A DNA stretch of 64,000 bases, taken from NCBI GenBank assembly GCA_025999115.1, contig BNWW01000002.1, forward strand, positions 1 to 64,000. The letters are read 5' to 3'. This DNA comes from Bacteroidia bacterium. GTDB taxonomy: Bacteria; Bacteroidota; Bacteroidia; Bacteroidales; Azobacteroidaceae. Shown here one piece after another: positions 26,639 to 34,636 of this stretch. The position numbers were made by a program, and so were the translations under genes. Position 1 is the stretch's first letter; each line of letters begins with the position of its first letter. A model generated the notes under the pieces. It worked only from the letters and a program-made list of their open reading frames with translations, searched no databases and was not told where the DNA came from.

Positions 26639-27499
26639 ATGATAAGTAAAAATGAAATAAACCGGTTGGCTACCGAAAAAAACGTGAAAACGAGTACAAT
26701 AGACAAAGATTGGGTCTTGGGGCATTTCATTGATGCCATATATTCCATTCCCGAATGTCGTAAAACCCTCATATTCAAAGGTGGTACATGTTTAAAGAAA
26801 TGCAGGATAGCTGATTATAGATTTTCAGAAGACCTTGATTTTACTTCCCTCAGTGATTCTTTTGTTTTCGACCTCTCACTGTTGCAACAAATCGTATCGC
26901 TGGTAGAAAATCGTACGGAAATGCCTCTGTACATTCAATCCGTTGAAGAATTGCTGTTTAACAATAAACGTACAGGCTATGCCGCACGAATAAAATATTG
27001 GGGGGCTGACCACAGGAAAGACCAGCAGCCGCCTGAACCTTCGCGTTGGCTCACAAATATTAAGATAGAGATAATTCTTTATGAAACAATGATTTTTGAT
27101 GCGGAATTGAAAAATATCAGCCATCCGTACAGCGACCGGCTTACGGAAAATGCGACGAATGTTCCCGTTTACAACATTCATGAAGTGCTTGCCGAAAAAA
27201 TTCGGGCGTTGAGACAGCGTTCCTATACTGCGCCCCGCGATTATTACGATATATGGTATTTGAGCAAGTATATGGAAGACATTGATTGGCAGAAGGTAGT
27301 GGATGCTTTTAAGATAAAAACCGCTTATAAGGGACTTTCGTTTACAGGCATTGACCAACTTGTCAACGAAGATAACGACAGGACTTTAAAAGCGGCATGG
27401 AAAAACAGTCTGGAACATCAGATTGGCAACGGTAAACTTCCCGATTATCAAACAGTAAAAACAGAGTTGCTTATCCTTTTCAGGCGAATATTTTTATGA
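26639..27499 (+). CDS. AbiEii/AbiGii nucleotidyltransferase toxin
   Basis: 286 residues with the nucleotidyltransferase signature LIFKGGTCLKKC, then FSEDLDFT (GxS/T...DxD-like, about 43-64) and conserved downstream helices (EVLAEKIRALRQRSYTAPRDYYDIW). AbiEii-type toxins transfer nucleotides to tRNA acceptor ends or other targets and are bacteriostatic when unopposed. The gene is complete and coupled to its antitoxin. Confidence 0.9.
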   Translation: MISKNEINRLATEKNVKTSTIDKDWVLGHFIDAIYSIPECRKTLIFKGGTCLKKCRIADYRFSEDLDFTSLSDSFVFDLSLLQQIVSLVENRTEMPLYIQSVEELLFNNKRTGYAARIKYWGADHRKDQQPPEPSRWLTNIKIEIILYETMIFDAELKNISHPYSDRLTENATNVPVYNIHEVLAEKIRALRQRSYTAPRDYYDIWYLSKYMEDIDWQKVVDAFKIKTAYKGLSFTGIDQLVNEDNDRTLKAAWKNSLEHQIGNGKLPDYQTVKTELLILFRRIFL

Positions 27500-27510
27500 G
27501 CATCGTTTTT

Positions 27511-27846
27511 CTATGAAACCTGTATCGCCTCTGCCTCCGAATTGATTATCCGGCAATCGCCCAAAATGGCTCCGCTTTCAACAAGCTCCCTGTCCATATC
27601 GGTTTTCATCCTGTAAACCTCTGCCCGTTTGTAATGGTAGATTTCCTTTATTCTGCAATGGAACAGGATATTATTTTTTCGTAAAGCATTCAGCAAGCCT
27701 TGCGAGATATTCAAAAATTCGCAGGCTTCTTTACCCGTCATCCAATAATCCGTTTCGGAAAATTGATATTTAACGTCTGCCAGCTGGTTTAACACCCGTC
27801 CCATCAATGACCGGAACAGGTTTTCTTCAATTAAAATGTAACTCAT
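27511..27846 (-). CDS. Helix-turn-helix (excisionase-like) protein
   Basis: 111 residues with a HTH_17/MerR-like segment at about 35-80 (WMTGKEACEFLNISQGLLNA, then IYHYKRAEVYRM). Small proteins of this type sit near integrases of Bacteroidales elements and act as excisionases or regulators. It starts within the last 4 bp of the upstream HTH gene (27843-28172), so the two are translationally coupled. Confidence 0.8.
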   Translation of the reverse strand: MSYILIEENLFRSLMGRVLNQLADVKYQFSETDYWMTGKEACEFLNISQGLLNALRKNNILFHCRIKEIYHYKRAEVYRMKTDMDRELVESGAILGDCRIINSEAEAIQVS

Positions 27847-28172
27847 GATTCTGTATTGTTTTCGTTATTTTTATTGCCTTTCATGAAATCCTTATCGTCG
27901 AAATGGTTTTTGATGAATGCCAGCAACTCACTTTCCCTGTAATAGGTCTTGTGGTAAATGGTGTGGTAGGGAAGCTGTTTGAGCGTTCGATACCGCTGAA
28001 GCGTCCGCTTGCTGATATTGAGCAGCTGGCAAATATCCTGGTTATCCAAAAGGTGTTCACCCTTGGGCAGGCCGTATTGTTTCTTACTCCGACTCTCACC
28101 CTTTTCCAAATGGTCGAAACGTTCCATGATGCGCCGCATCCATGTTTCAAAAACTTCTTTGTCTATATGCAT
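27843..28172 (-). CDS. Helix-turn-helix (excisionase-like) protein
   Basis: 109 residues; residues 40-95 form a HTH_17-type domain (LLDNQDICQLLNISKRTLQR, then YYRESELLAFIKNHF). It lies 9 bp downstream of the primase gene and overlaps the next HTH gene by 4 bp. Together with 30208-30546 it belongs to the HTH-primase-HTH module typical of element ends. Confidence 0.82.
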   Translation of the reverse strand: MHIDKEVFETWMRRIMERFDHLEKGESRSKKQYGLPKGEHLLDNQDICQLLNISKRTLQRYRTLKQLPYHTIYHKTYYRESELLAFIKNHFDDKDFMKGNKNNENNTES

Positions 28173-28181
28173 AATAATTAT

Positions 28182-30221
28182 TTATAAAATCCCGATGATG
28201 AAATAACTCTGGTTGGACGGGTCTTTGAGGATAATCTCCTTTTCCCGCATAAACTTGATATAACTTTTTGCCGTCCGCTCTTTTACGTCAAGCAATTCCT
28301 GCAACTGTTCGCATAATTCCACGTAGGTAAGGAATTGCTTTCGGGCGAAAATATCCCTCGCAATGGAAACCAACTCGTCTTCCTTGCGTTTTTCCTTGGC
28401 TTCTTTGGGTTTCTCGCCCAGGTAAGCGTGCATTCCGGCATCCTTGTCCCATGCAAATTGCATGATTGGGACGTCAAGCGGGCTGCCGTCACGCACTTTC
28501 AGGGCTTTAACCACCGATACGGCAGGGTCGTTATCCTGTTCGATGGAAAGGATGGCAGCCGCTTTGCGCTGCAACTCGCTACCCAAATGCCCCCGGAGTT
28601 TTAATCCGTTGGGCACAAAATGCAATACCGTCACGATGCAGGTATTGTAAATTCCCGCCAAACGATACAGTTCCTCTATGACGGCGATGCTTTCCGCTTC
28701 GTCGTTGGCGGATTTTATCAGGTCGGCAATACCGTCAATCACAACCATTTGAATACCTTTATATTGATAATGGTGCCTGTCCATGCTTTGCACAATGGCT
28801 TGCAACCGTTCTTTGCGGGACATTCCGGTCAGGCTGTATGCCCGGAAATAATCGGGCTTGGCCAATTGTTTGCCGCGCCGCAGCAGATTGTTGATATTCT
28901 TGTAAATCTGCACTTCCGACTGTTCCGTATCATAAAAAAGCACGGCTTTTTCGTGCCGGTTTTCGCTGACTGTCACGCCAAGCATATCTATTTCCGTTCC
29001 CGGCTGCCTGACCGCCCCGGCAATCAAGGCGGCAACATAATTGCTTTTGCCGGTGCCTTCCCCGCCGGTCACACAAAGCAAATTGCCTTGTGTGCCAAGC
29101 GGCACATCCCCGGTATAAATAATCATTTGTGCAACAGGTGGGGGATTGTTCAAATCGACTTCGCAGGATTTTAAAGCCGACATGGTTTCACTGTAAAGGG
29201 TATCCAACAGATGAATGAATAAATCTATCAAGTCGTCCGGCGTATTGCCGAGCCGGAAATAATCCGACACGTCTTTTTCCGCTTTTGTGCCGGAAAGAGG
29301 TAAAAGCAGCCTTTTTACTTCATAGGCGCTTAAATGTTGCACCTGTTTTTCAGAACTCTCCATTCCCGTTTTATCCATGTCGAAAAGCAGGACGATATGT
29401 TTAAACCGGTAGGAGAGTTTGTGAATTGTTTCAAGCGGAATATTAGACGTTTCCGAATTAAAGCAGATGGCATGAAAACCGTGGGCGGCAAGCGCCATTA
29501 CATCCTTTTCGCCGCCGGTAATAAAAAGCAAATCGCCTTTGGCGGGTAATTGCTCCAGTCCGAAACAGGCATGTTCAGGAATATTGCCTGCCTGCAAAAA
29601 CCGTATCTCCGACATCGGGCGATAGATTTTAATGTATTGTTTCCTGACATAGCCATACACCGGCTCCTTTTCGGAAGAAAGGAAATAAAACGGTTTTTCG
29701 TCCTTGTTTTCGCTGTCGAAACGGCTCAATGAAGATACCTGAAAATTTTGGAGCGTTTTTTCCGTGATGCCGTACTGTTTCCACCAGGCAAGTTCCGGCA
29801 CCGAAAATTGTTTTTGCACGACAGCATAGGGACGTGATTTCCGGACAGGCACAGTCGGCTGTGCAACCGGCAGCTGCCGTACTGCTTTCACTACCGGATG
29901 ATAATCGTTGTCGCCTGATAACCCCAAATGCAATTCATGGTTGATTGTTTCCATGATTTGAACAAACTCTTTCGTACAATCCAGTCCGGTCAGTTTGCCG
30001 ACAAAGGCAAAGCAATCGCCCGAACACTCATCGTTACCAAAATCTTTCAAGCGGTAACAGTCGTGTTTTCGGTCAAGGAAAATATTGCAGGAAGCGTGTT
30101 TATCCTCATAGAGGGGGTTCAGGAAATTTTTCCCCGTCTGAAAAGGGACAGGAATAAAATGCCGGAACACGGAGAGGCCTTTGTCCGTTGCCCTTAGTAT
30201 AGTTTCTTTATTTAATCCCAT
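28182..30221 (-). CDS. Toprim primase fused to RepA-like AAA+ helicase
   Basis: 679 residues. The N-terminal part (1-90) looks like a degenerate CHC2/bacteriophage primase zinc region (NPLYEDKHASCNIF, then CYRLKDFG). A toprim domain spans about 225-300 (LLFITGGEKDVMAL and HIVLLFDMDKTG). A RepA/DnaB-like ATPase follows with Walker A GGEGTGKSNY (~385) and Walker B VVIDGIADLI (~495), then a C-terminal winged-helix-like tail. Such proteins support replication of the excised element. It overlaps the upstream HTH gene by 14 bp. Confidence 0.88.
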   Translation of the reverse strand: MGLNKETILRATDKGLSVFRHFIPVPFQTGKNFLNPLYEDKHASCNIFLDRKHDCYRLKDFGNDECSGDCFAFVGKLTGLDCTKEFVQIMETINHELHLGLSGDNDYHPVVKAVRQLPVAQPTVPVRKSRPYAVVQKQFSVPELAWWKQYGITEKTLQNFQVSSLSRFDSENKDEKPFYFLSSEKEPVYGYVRKQYIKIYRPMSEIRFLQAGNIPEHACFGLEQLPAKGDLLFITGGEKDVMALAAHGFHAICFNSETSNIPLETIHKLSYRFKHIVLLFDMDKTGMESSEKQVQHLSAYEVKRLLLPLSGTKAEKDVSDYFRLGNTPDDLIDLFIHLLDTLYSETMSALKSCEVDLNNPPPVAQMIIYTGDVPLGTQGNLLCVTGGEGTGKSNYVAALIAGAVRQPGTEIDMLGVTVSENRHEKAVLFYDTEQSEVQIYKNINNLLRRGKQLAKPDYFRAYSLTGMSRKERLQAIVQSMDRHHYQYKGIQMVVIDGIADLIKSANDEAESIAVIEELYRLAGIYNTCIVTVLHFVPNGLKLRGHLGSELQRKAAAILSIEQDNDPAVSVVKALKVRDGSPLDVPIMQFAWDKDAGMHAYLGEKPKEAKEKRKEDELVSIARDIFARKQFLTYVELCEQLQELLDVKERTAKSYIKFMREKEIILKDPSNQSYFIIGIL

Positions 30222-30546
30222 TTTGAAGCATGTAATTTCGGCGAAACTCCGCTAAATTTTTGGGTTCGCACGTGATTAACCGTTCATTCAATCCCCTTTC
30301 AATCTCCGAAAACTTGTACAGGCATTTTCCCCGAAGGACAGTATAGCTGATTAAATTTTCTTTCCGTAGCCGTTGCAGCGTTTTTGTACTGATACGGAGA
30401 AGGTCGGCGACTTCAAGACTGTCCAGCCAGATTTCTTCTTCCTTGTCCGGAGCGGTTTCTTTTTTCAAAACAAAGTCGGCAATCCTTTCAATTTTTGTTA
30501 TCAAATCTTTGTATGCCTTGCTGTCAAATGTTATCACTTCCATCAT
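30208..30546 (-). CDS. Helix-turn-helix DNA-binding protein
   Basis: 112 residues. After a coiled N-terminus, residues 42-95 form a HTH_17/excisionase fold (WLDSLEVADLLRISTKTLQR, then CLYKFSEIERGL). It is the first gene of a four-gene minus-strand module (HTH, primase, HTH, HTH) with overlaps throughout. Likely an excision or replication regulator of the first element. Confidence 0.82.
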   Translation of the reverse strand: MMEVITFDSKAYKDLITKIERIADFVLKKETAPDKEEEIWLDSLEVADLLRISTKTLQRLRKENLISYTVLRGKCLYKFSEIERGLNERLITCEPKNLAEFRRNYMLQNGIK

Positions 30547-30823
30547 TTGTAAATTTTTGACAAAGGTCTATAACGTGGCAAAATAGATTTGCATAGTATG
30601 TATATAGTATGTATTGATTTTTCGTTTCAAATTATTGTGTAAAAGCAATTTACCTCAAATGTTAAAGTTTGTCTCCATTTTTATGGATGATAAAAACACG
30701 ATTGCTATATTGTTGTTTTGTAGCTGTTTATAGTGATTTTTAAGGCTGTTTTACGTGTGCCGGGAATACATACTTCGATATAGTTGTGCTTTTAAGTGTA
30801 TATTAATTAGTAAGATAAAGAAC

Positions 30824-30868
30824 AAAACCTGAAAAAATAAAATTCATCCTTTTATTTTTTCAGGTTTT
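30824..30868. terminator. 19-bp perfect stem, bidirectional terminator-like
   Basis: AAAACCTGAAAAAATAAAA (30824-30842) pairs perfectly with 30850-30868 across a 7-nt loop. Both flanks supply A/T runs, so it could terminate in either direction. It separates the HTH/primase module from the integrase region. Confidence 0.6.
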
Positions 30869-30894
30869 TCAGGCTGTTGGTTGTTTATCCGGAA

Positions 30895-30955
30895 TTTTCT
30901 TTGTGCAAGGTGCAAGCCTATTTATATAATAGGCTTGCACCTTGCACAAAGAAAA
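30895..30955. repeat. 28-bp perfect inverted repeat with 5-nt loop
   Basis: Arms 30895-30922 and 30928-30955 are exact reverse complements (core TGCAAGGTGCAAGCCTATT). The arm itself contains TGCAAG twice, 8 bp apart. It is too GC-balanced and long for an ordinary terminator and has no coding context. Candidates are an excisionase or replication-initiator site, a cruciform origin or transfer site, or a small structured RNA. The rest of 30547-31153 shows only AT-rich sequence and a short direct repeat (TAGTATGTAT twice near 30594-30617). Confidence 0.9.
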
Positions 30956-31153
30956 TAATTTATTTATTATCAAATATTTGGTGGTGTAAAATATAATGCT
31001 TAGATTTGAACCCGAAAGCTATGACGGACTAAGACGGACAAATTGATACATTCTAAGGTCAAAAAAGTGCGTTACAAATTCGTTACAGAGGAATTTCACG
31101 AAGTATATAACATATTGATTTATACGGAAATATGGATGGTTAGTTCTTACCCC

Positions 31154-31167
31154 GTCCATACCGCAAA
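31154..31167. other. Left attachment-site candidate (14-bp direct repeat)
   Basis: GTCCATACCGCAAA here is repeated exactly at 45709-45722. Both copies are preceded at the same distance by AGTTC plus seven unmatched bases, as expected of tyrosine-recombinase sites whose crossover bases need not match. It lies about 300 bp before the integrase start. Confidence 0.65.
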
Positions 31168-31197
31168 CAAGACTGATTATCAGTTAGTTGCAAAATC

Positions 31198-31245
31198 AAC
31201 ACCCAATTTTACACCCAAAAATGTAAAATTGGGTGTTTTGTTTTT
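31198..31245 (+). terminator. Strong intrinsic terminator inside the left attachment site
   Basis: A 16-bp stem (31198-31213 with 31222-31237; ACACCCAATTTTACA) with an 8-nt loop is followed by TTGTTTTTG. It would stop transcription entering the second element from the left before the integrase gene. Confidence 0.75.
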
Positions 31246-31331
31246 GACATGCAATACCTTCGTTTTTCTAACTTACCTTTTTAAAACGGAGAATCATTCT
31301 CACGGGTTAATTGACTACGTCGATTCTTGCG

Positions 31332-31373
31332 AATTCGTGGGACTTTCCAAAGCCTGAAAAACTCCCACGAATT
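31332..31373. promoter_or_regulatory. 11-bp inverted repeat upstream of the integrase
   Basis: AATTCGTGGGA (31332-31342) is repeated inverted at 31363-31373 with a 20-nt spacer, about 95 bp before the integrase ATG. It may be an arm-type integrase site, an operator or a weak hairpin. Confidence 0.45.
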
Positions 31374-31468
31374 GGATTATTATTCGTTGATTCACAGCAT
31401 TTTGCTTATCGTTTATATGAGCTTGAAAAAGTAATTTTATATCATTAATTTATTAAACTTTCAAGCGT

Positions 31469-32722
31469 ATGAACAGAGTAAAAAAATCAACATTCAGCGT
31501 GTTGTACATTATCAAGAAATCGAAGCTTCTCAAAAATGGGGAAGCGCCTATCTGTATGCGGGTTACCGTGCAGGGACAGGTAGTGGAGGTTATGGTTAAG
31601 CGCAGTATTCCAATTCGTTTGTGGAATCAGTCGAAAGAATGTAGTACAGGTAAAAACCATTGGGACAGGGAATTGAATCATTACCTTGAAACAGTCAAGG
31701 CGAGGATTTATCAAATCCACAGGGAATTGGAAATCGACGGAAAGGCAGTAACCGCCAATGCAATCAAAGACCGTTACTACGGTAAAGATGAAAACAGTAA
31801 GACATTGGTTGAAGTATATAAAGAGCATAACAAGAAATGCCGCGCTCTTATCGGTATTGATTTTACGGAATCAACGGTGGAGAAATTCGACACTTCACTT
31901 TCTCATTTGCAGGAATACATGAAACATAGTTATGGGAAGGATGATATTTTGTTGAGCGAAATTAACGGTCAGTTTATTAGCAATTTTGATTTTTACCTGA
32001 AAACGGTACGGAAATGCCAACAAAATTTGAGTTTGAAACATCTCAAGAACCTGAAAAAGGTTATCCGAATTGCAATGGCAAACGACTGGATAAGGAAAGA
32101 CCCGTTCTTTGGAATCCAGTTTAAACACGAGGAAACAAATATCGAATTTCTGACACAGGAAGAATTGGAAATACTGATACACAAGAATTTTTCTATTCCA
32201 CGTTTGGCGCAAGTGAGAGATATTGTTGTGTTTTGCGCGTTCACAGGTCTTGCCTTTATTGATGTAAAACAACTCACACCCAATCATTTGATAAAGGCCA
32301 ATAACGGTGCAATGTGGATTCGTAAAAACCGCCAGAAAACCGGAAATATGTGCAATATTCCCGTTTTGTCGGTAGCGCAAAGGCTGATTGAAAAATATCA
32401 AGACCATCCCTACTGTATTAAAAACGATGTTCTACTGCCTGTAATGAGTAATCAAAAGATGAATGCCTACTTGAAGGAAATTGCTGATTTATGTGGGATT
32501 ACAAAGAAACTCAGCACACACGTTGCCCGACATACCGCGGCAACAGTGGTTTTTCTTGCCAATAATGTGTCAATGGAAAATGTTGCCAAAATTCTGGGAC
32601 ATTCCAATACGAAGATGACACAGCATTATGCCAAAGTGTTGGACAGTTCCATTATGCGGGATATGGCGAATGTAGAAAGTTATTTTGCAAATGTTTATCA
32701 ATCTAATAATCAAGCCGTATGA
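31469..32722 (+). CDS. Tyrosine recombinase (integrase) of the second element
   Basis: 417 residues in the Bacteroidales integrase layout: an N-terminal arm/SAM-like DNA-binding region (residues 5-110, ICMRVTVQGQVVEVMVKRSI), a core-binding domain (~110-215) and a catalytic domain. Catalytic features are HVARHTAAT (HxxR), GHSNTKMTQHYAKV (nucleophile Tyr) and CAFTGLAFIDV. The last is where classical integrases have the first Arg; the Ala-for-Arg form is frequent in this family. It sits just inside the 31154-31167 repeat and is translationally coupled to a small downstream frame. It probably catalyses excision and integration of 31154-45722. Confidence 0.93.
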   Translation: MNRVKKSTFSVLYIIKKSKLLKNGEAPICMRVTVQGQVVEVMVKRSIPIRLWNQSKECSTGKNHWDRELNHYLETVKARIYQIHRELEIDGKAVTANAIKDRYYGKDENSKTLVEVYKEHNKKCRALIGIDFTESTVEKFDTSLSHLQEYMKHSYGKDDILLSEINGQFISNFDFYLKTVRKCQQNLSLKHLKNLKKVIRIAMANDWIRKDPFFGIQFKHEETNIEFLTQEELEILIHKNFSIPRLAQVRDIVVFCAFTGLAFIDVKQLTPNHLIKANNGAMWIRKNRQKTGNMCNIPVLSVAQRLIEKYQDHPYCIKNDVLLPVMSNQKMNAYLKEIADLCGITKKLSTHVARHTAATVVFLANNVSMENVAKILGHSNTKMTQHYAKVLDSSIMRDMANVESYFANVYQSNNQAV

Positions 32723-32862
32723 AACGAGGGGGAATAATAATCAGTGAAAACAGAGTAAATATTACTGTCGAAAATGGAATGGTTTGGATGTCCGAACATG
32801 AGATTGCCCGACTGTTTGAGGTTTTTGTAGCCAAAGTCAGCAATAATATGAAAGGGAAATAA
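32719..32862 (+). CDS. Small truncated ORF coupled to the integrase
   Basis: 47 residues (MKRGGIIISENRVNI, then MVWMSEHEIARLFEVFVAKV) starting at an ATGA overlap with the integrase stop. It resembles the N-terminal part of small Bacteroidales element proteins reading 'WMT..EIADLF.V', which are usually about twice as long. Probably a remnant, possibly still translated. Nothing is seen between 32863 and 33038. Confidence 0.55.
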   Translation: MKRGGIIISENRVNITVENGMVWMSEHEIARLFEVFVAKVSNNMKGK

Positions 32863-33038
32863 ATCTGAATTAGGCTTTATCATTCTTGTAAACAAAGATA
32901 TATTGCAGAATAAAACATCCAGGCTGAAATGAATTTTGCCGAAAATCTTCCTTTCGTTGAAAGTGTATTTTCGGCAAAAGCCTTGTCTTATTTATTCTTT
33001 CATTATGATGGGTGTTTACAAGATGACAAAGCCAACAA

Positions 33039-33335
33039 TTATTCAAACGCTTTGAAATAGTTTTCATTCAACATCTTTTCAATATCGCTTTCTCTGTAAA
33101 GTATCTTTCCACCTAATTGATAATAAGGAATCTTTCCTTCCGTGCGGTAATCCTGCAAAGTTCGGCGACTCACTTTCAATCGTTCCGAGACTTCCCTGTC
33201 GGTTAAATAGCGTTCTCCATTCAACGATAGCTTGTAATTATCGACTACATACTCAATGCCATCAAGTATACGTTCCAATGAAAAGAAAAACGATTTTACC
33301 ATTTCATGGTCTTTTGTGATAACTTCATTTTCCAT
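33039..33335 (-). CDS. Helix-turn-helix excisionase-like protein
   Basis: 98 residues with an excisionase-type HTH (YLTDREVSERLKVSRRTLQD, then YQLGGKILYRESDIEKML) at about 42-90. It is transcribed toward the integrase gene and probably controls or assists its recombination. Its start codon overlaps the stop of a truncated upstream HTH gene. Confidence 0.82.
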   Translation of the reverse strand: MENEVITKDHEMVKSFFFSLERILDGIEYVVDNYKLSLNGERYLTDREVSERLKVSRRTLQDYRTEGKIPYYQLGGKILYRESDIEKMLNENYFKAFE

Positions 33336-33420
33336 ACAGTTTATTTTTTAATTGGTTCAAAACTCGTTCCACATCTTCAGGCTTGTAATACATTTTATGG
33401 TTGATTTGGGAATAAGGTAA
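33325..33420 (-). pseudogene. C-terminal remnant of a helix-turn-helix gene
   Basis: A minus-strand frame without a start encodes HLPYSQINHKMYYKPEDVER and VLNQLKNKLYGK, the wing and last helix of an HTH_17 protein. It stops at 33325 inside the start of the next gene. The N-terminal half is missing at the junction with a 10-bp tandem repeat. Confidence 0.65.
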
Positions 33421-33424
33421 GTGG

Positions 33425-33464
33425 CAGTGGTTTGCAGTGGTTTGCAGTGGTTTGCAGTGGTTTG
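33425..33464. repeat. 10-bp tandem repeat, four copies
   Basis: CAGTGGTTTG is repeated four times without interruption. It lies exactly between the truncated HTH gene on the minus strand and the truncated DUF3408 gene on the plus strand, marking a deletion or slippage junction. Confidence 0.9.
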
Positions 33465-33465
33465 C

Positions 33466-33663
33466 TTCGGTAAGGTAGGACAAACACCCAAAATTGAAAA
33501 TCGCAAGCCGGTTTTTATCAGTGAAACAATTCGCGATGACTTGGACAGGATTGTACGGCTGTTTGGCGAACGAGGCATGAGCGTGTCGGGATTAGTCGAA
33601 AACCTTGCCCGAAACTTTCTTGAAACTTACAAAGAAGATGTAGAACAATGGAGAAAGATGTAA
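33466..33663 (+). pseudogene. C-terminal remnant of a DUF3408 mobilization-associated protein
   Basis: The in-frame stretch (KPVFISETIRDDLDRIVRLF, then SVSGLVENLARNFLETYKED, VEQWRKM) is the conserved DUF3408 C-terminus found beside mobilization genes of Bacteroidales elements. The N-terminal region is replaced by the 10-bp repeat, so it is probably not functional. Confidence 0.7.
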
Positions 33664-33861
33664 ACTGTATGTAGTCAGTACAATGTATTTACTGTGTACA
33701 GTCTATTTTACCTTCGGCATCGAAGATGCTCATGTGCATTGGCACATGGCAAGTTGTGTTTTGTGCTGCACAGAACCTTCTGTGCATCGCAAAACCCCTT
33801 GCAGAAATTACCTCCAAAGTCGGCATTTTTACAATAAAATCGAACAAATAAATTTGAAAAT

Positions 33862-34284
33862 ATGAATACAAGCAGAAATTTGGGCGGTCGCCCGAAAAAG
33901 ACAGACCCATGTACGCATCGCTATTCATTTAGCTTAAACGATGCTGAAAACGCACAGTTCCGGGCAATGCTGGATAAAACGGATTGAAAGGCAGATATAG
34001 CAAAATTTATTAAAATCTGTCTGCTCAAACGTGAAATCAAGTATGTAAAATTTGACAAGGCAGCAATGGATTACTATATGCGATTGACAACTTTCCATTC
34101 TCAGTTTCGAGCAATCGGTGTGAATTATAATCAGGTCGTTAAGCATCTTAAAACTGCTTTTACAGAGAAAATGGCGTTAGCTATGCTGTATAGGCAGGAA
34201 AAGGCAACGATAGAATTGGTTACAATCAATCAAAAAATTGTGGAATTGACGGAGAAATTTGAGAGGAAATATTTGGGAAAATAG
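33862..34284 (+). pseudogene. mobA (relaxosome accessory) interrupted by TGA
   Basis: The frame opens MNTSRNLGGRPKKTD, typical of Bacteroidales MobA/relaxosome ribbon-helix-helix proteins. It has an in-frame TGA at 33985-33987 and then continues in the same frame to 34284 (KADIAKFIKICLLKREIKYV, FHSQFRAIGVNYNQVVK). Re-initiation near 34066 could give a 72-residue fragment. The relaxase gene that should follow is absent, so this mobilization region is degenerate. Confidence 0.72.
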
Positions 34285-34305
34285 GTACCATTCATAAAAA
34301 ATCTA

Positions 34306-34313
34306 TACCTTTG
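34306..34313 (+). promoter_or_regulatory. Predicted -7 box of the HTH-channel-Hxs operon
   Basis: TACCTTTG lies 34 bp before the first ATG (34347). No well-spaced TTTG -33 box is evident. The possible TTG start at 34311 lies inside this box, which supports the ATG start. Confidence 0.55.
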
Positions 34314-34346
34314 TCGCAAAATTACAAAACAATAAACTTCAAAGAT

Positions 34347-34631
34347 ATGATGTTTAATGAACGAATAGAACAGTTGCGGAAAGAACAGGGGCTGCCATTG
34401 CGGAAATTGGCTGCTGCATTAGATATTGACACCGCCTCTTACTGCAAAATAGAAAAAGGCGAGCGGCGAGCAAGGAAAGAATATATTCCTGTTATTGCGG
34501 AATTTTTACAAGCAGATGAAAAAGAGCTTTTAACCCTTTGGATTGCCGACAGGATTATTGAAGCGATAGAAGACGAAAAAGAGTTGGCAGGCAAAGCGTT
34601 GAATATTGTAATAAAGCACATAAAGGAATAG
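34347..34631 (+). CDS. XRE-type helix-turn-helix regulator
   Basis: 94 residues from ATG 34347 (another ATG follows at 34350). A Cro/CI-type HTH covers residues 5-60 (RIEQLRKEQGLPLRKLAAAL, then YCKIEKGERRARKEYIPVIA) with a short helical tail. It is the first gene of a nine-gene co-directional operon, 5 bp before the channel gene. It is the likely local repressor or activator; such leading XRE genes are common in defence and restriction loci. Confidence 0.88.
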   Translation: MMFNERIEQLRKEQGLPLRKLAAALDIDTASYCKIEKGERRARKEYIPVIAEFLQADEKELLTLWIADRIIEAIEDEKELAGKALNIVIKHIKE

Positions 34632-34636
34632 TTGAG

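Noticed and set aside
31043..31357. 104-residue plus-strand ORF before the integrase
   Set aside because: It spans the attachment repeat and a terminator hairpin, has no homology and no promoter.
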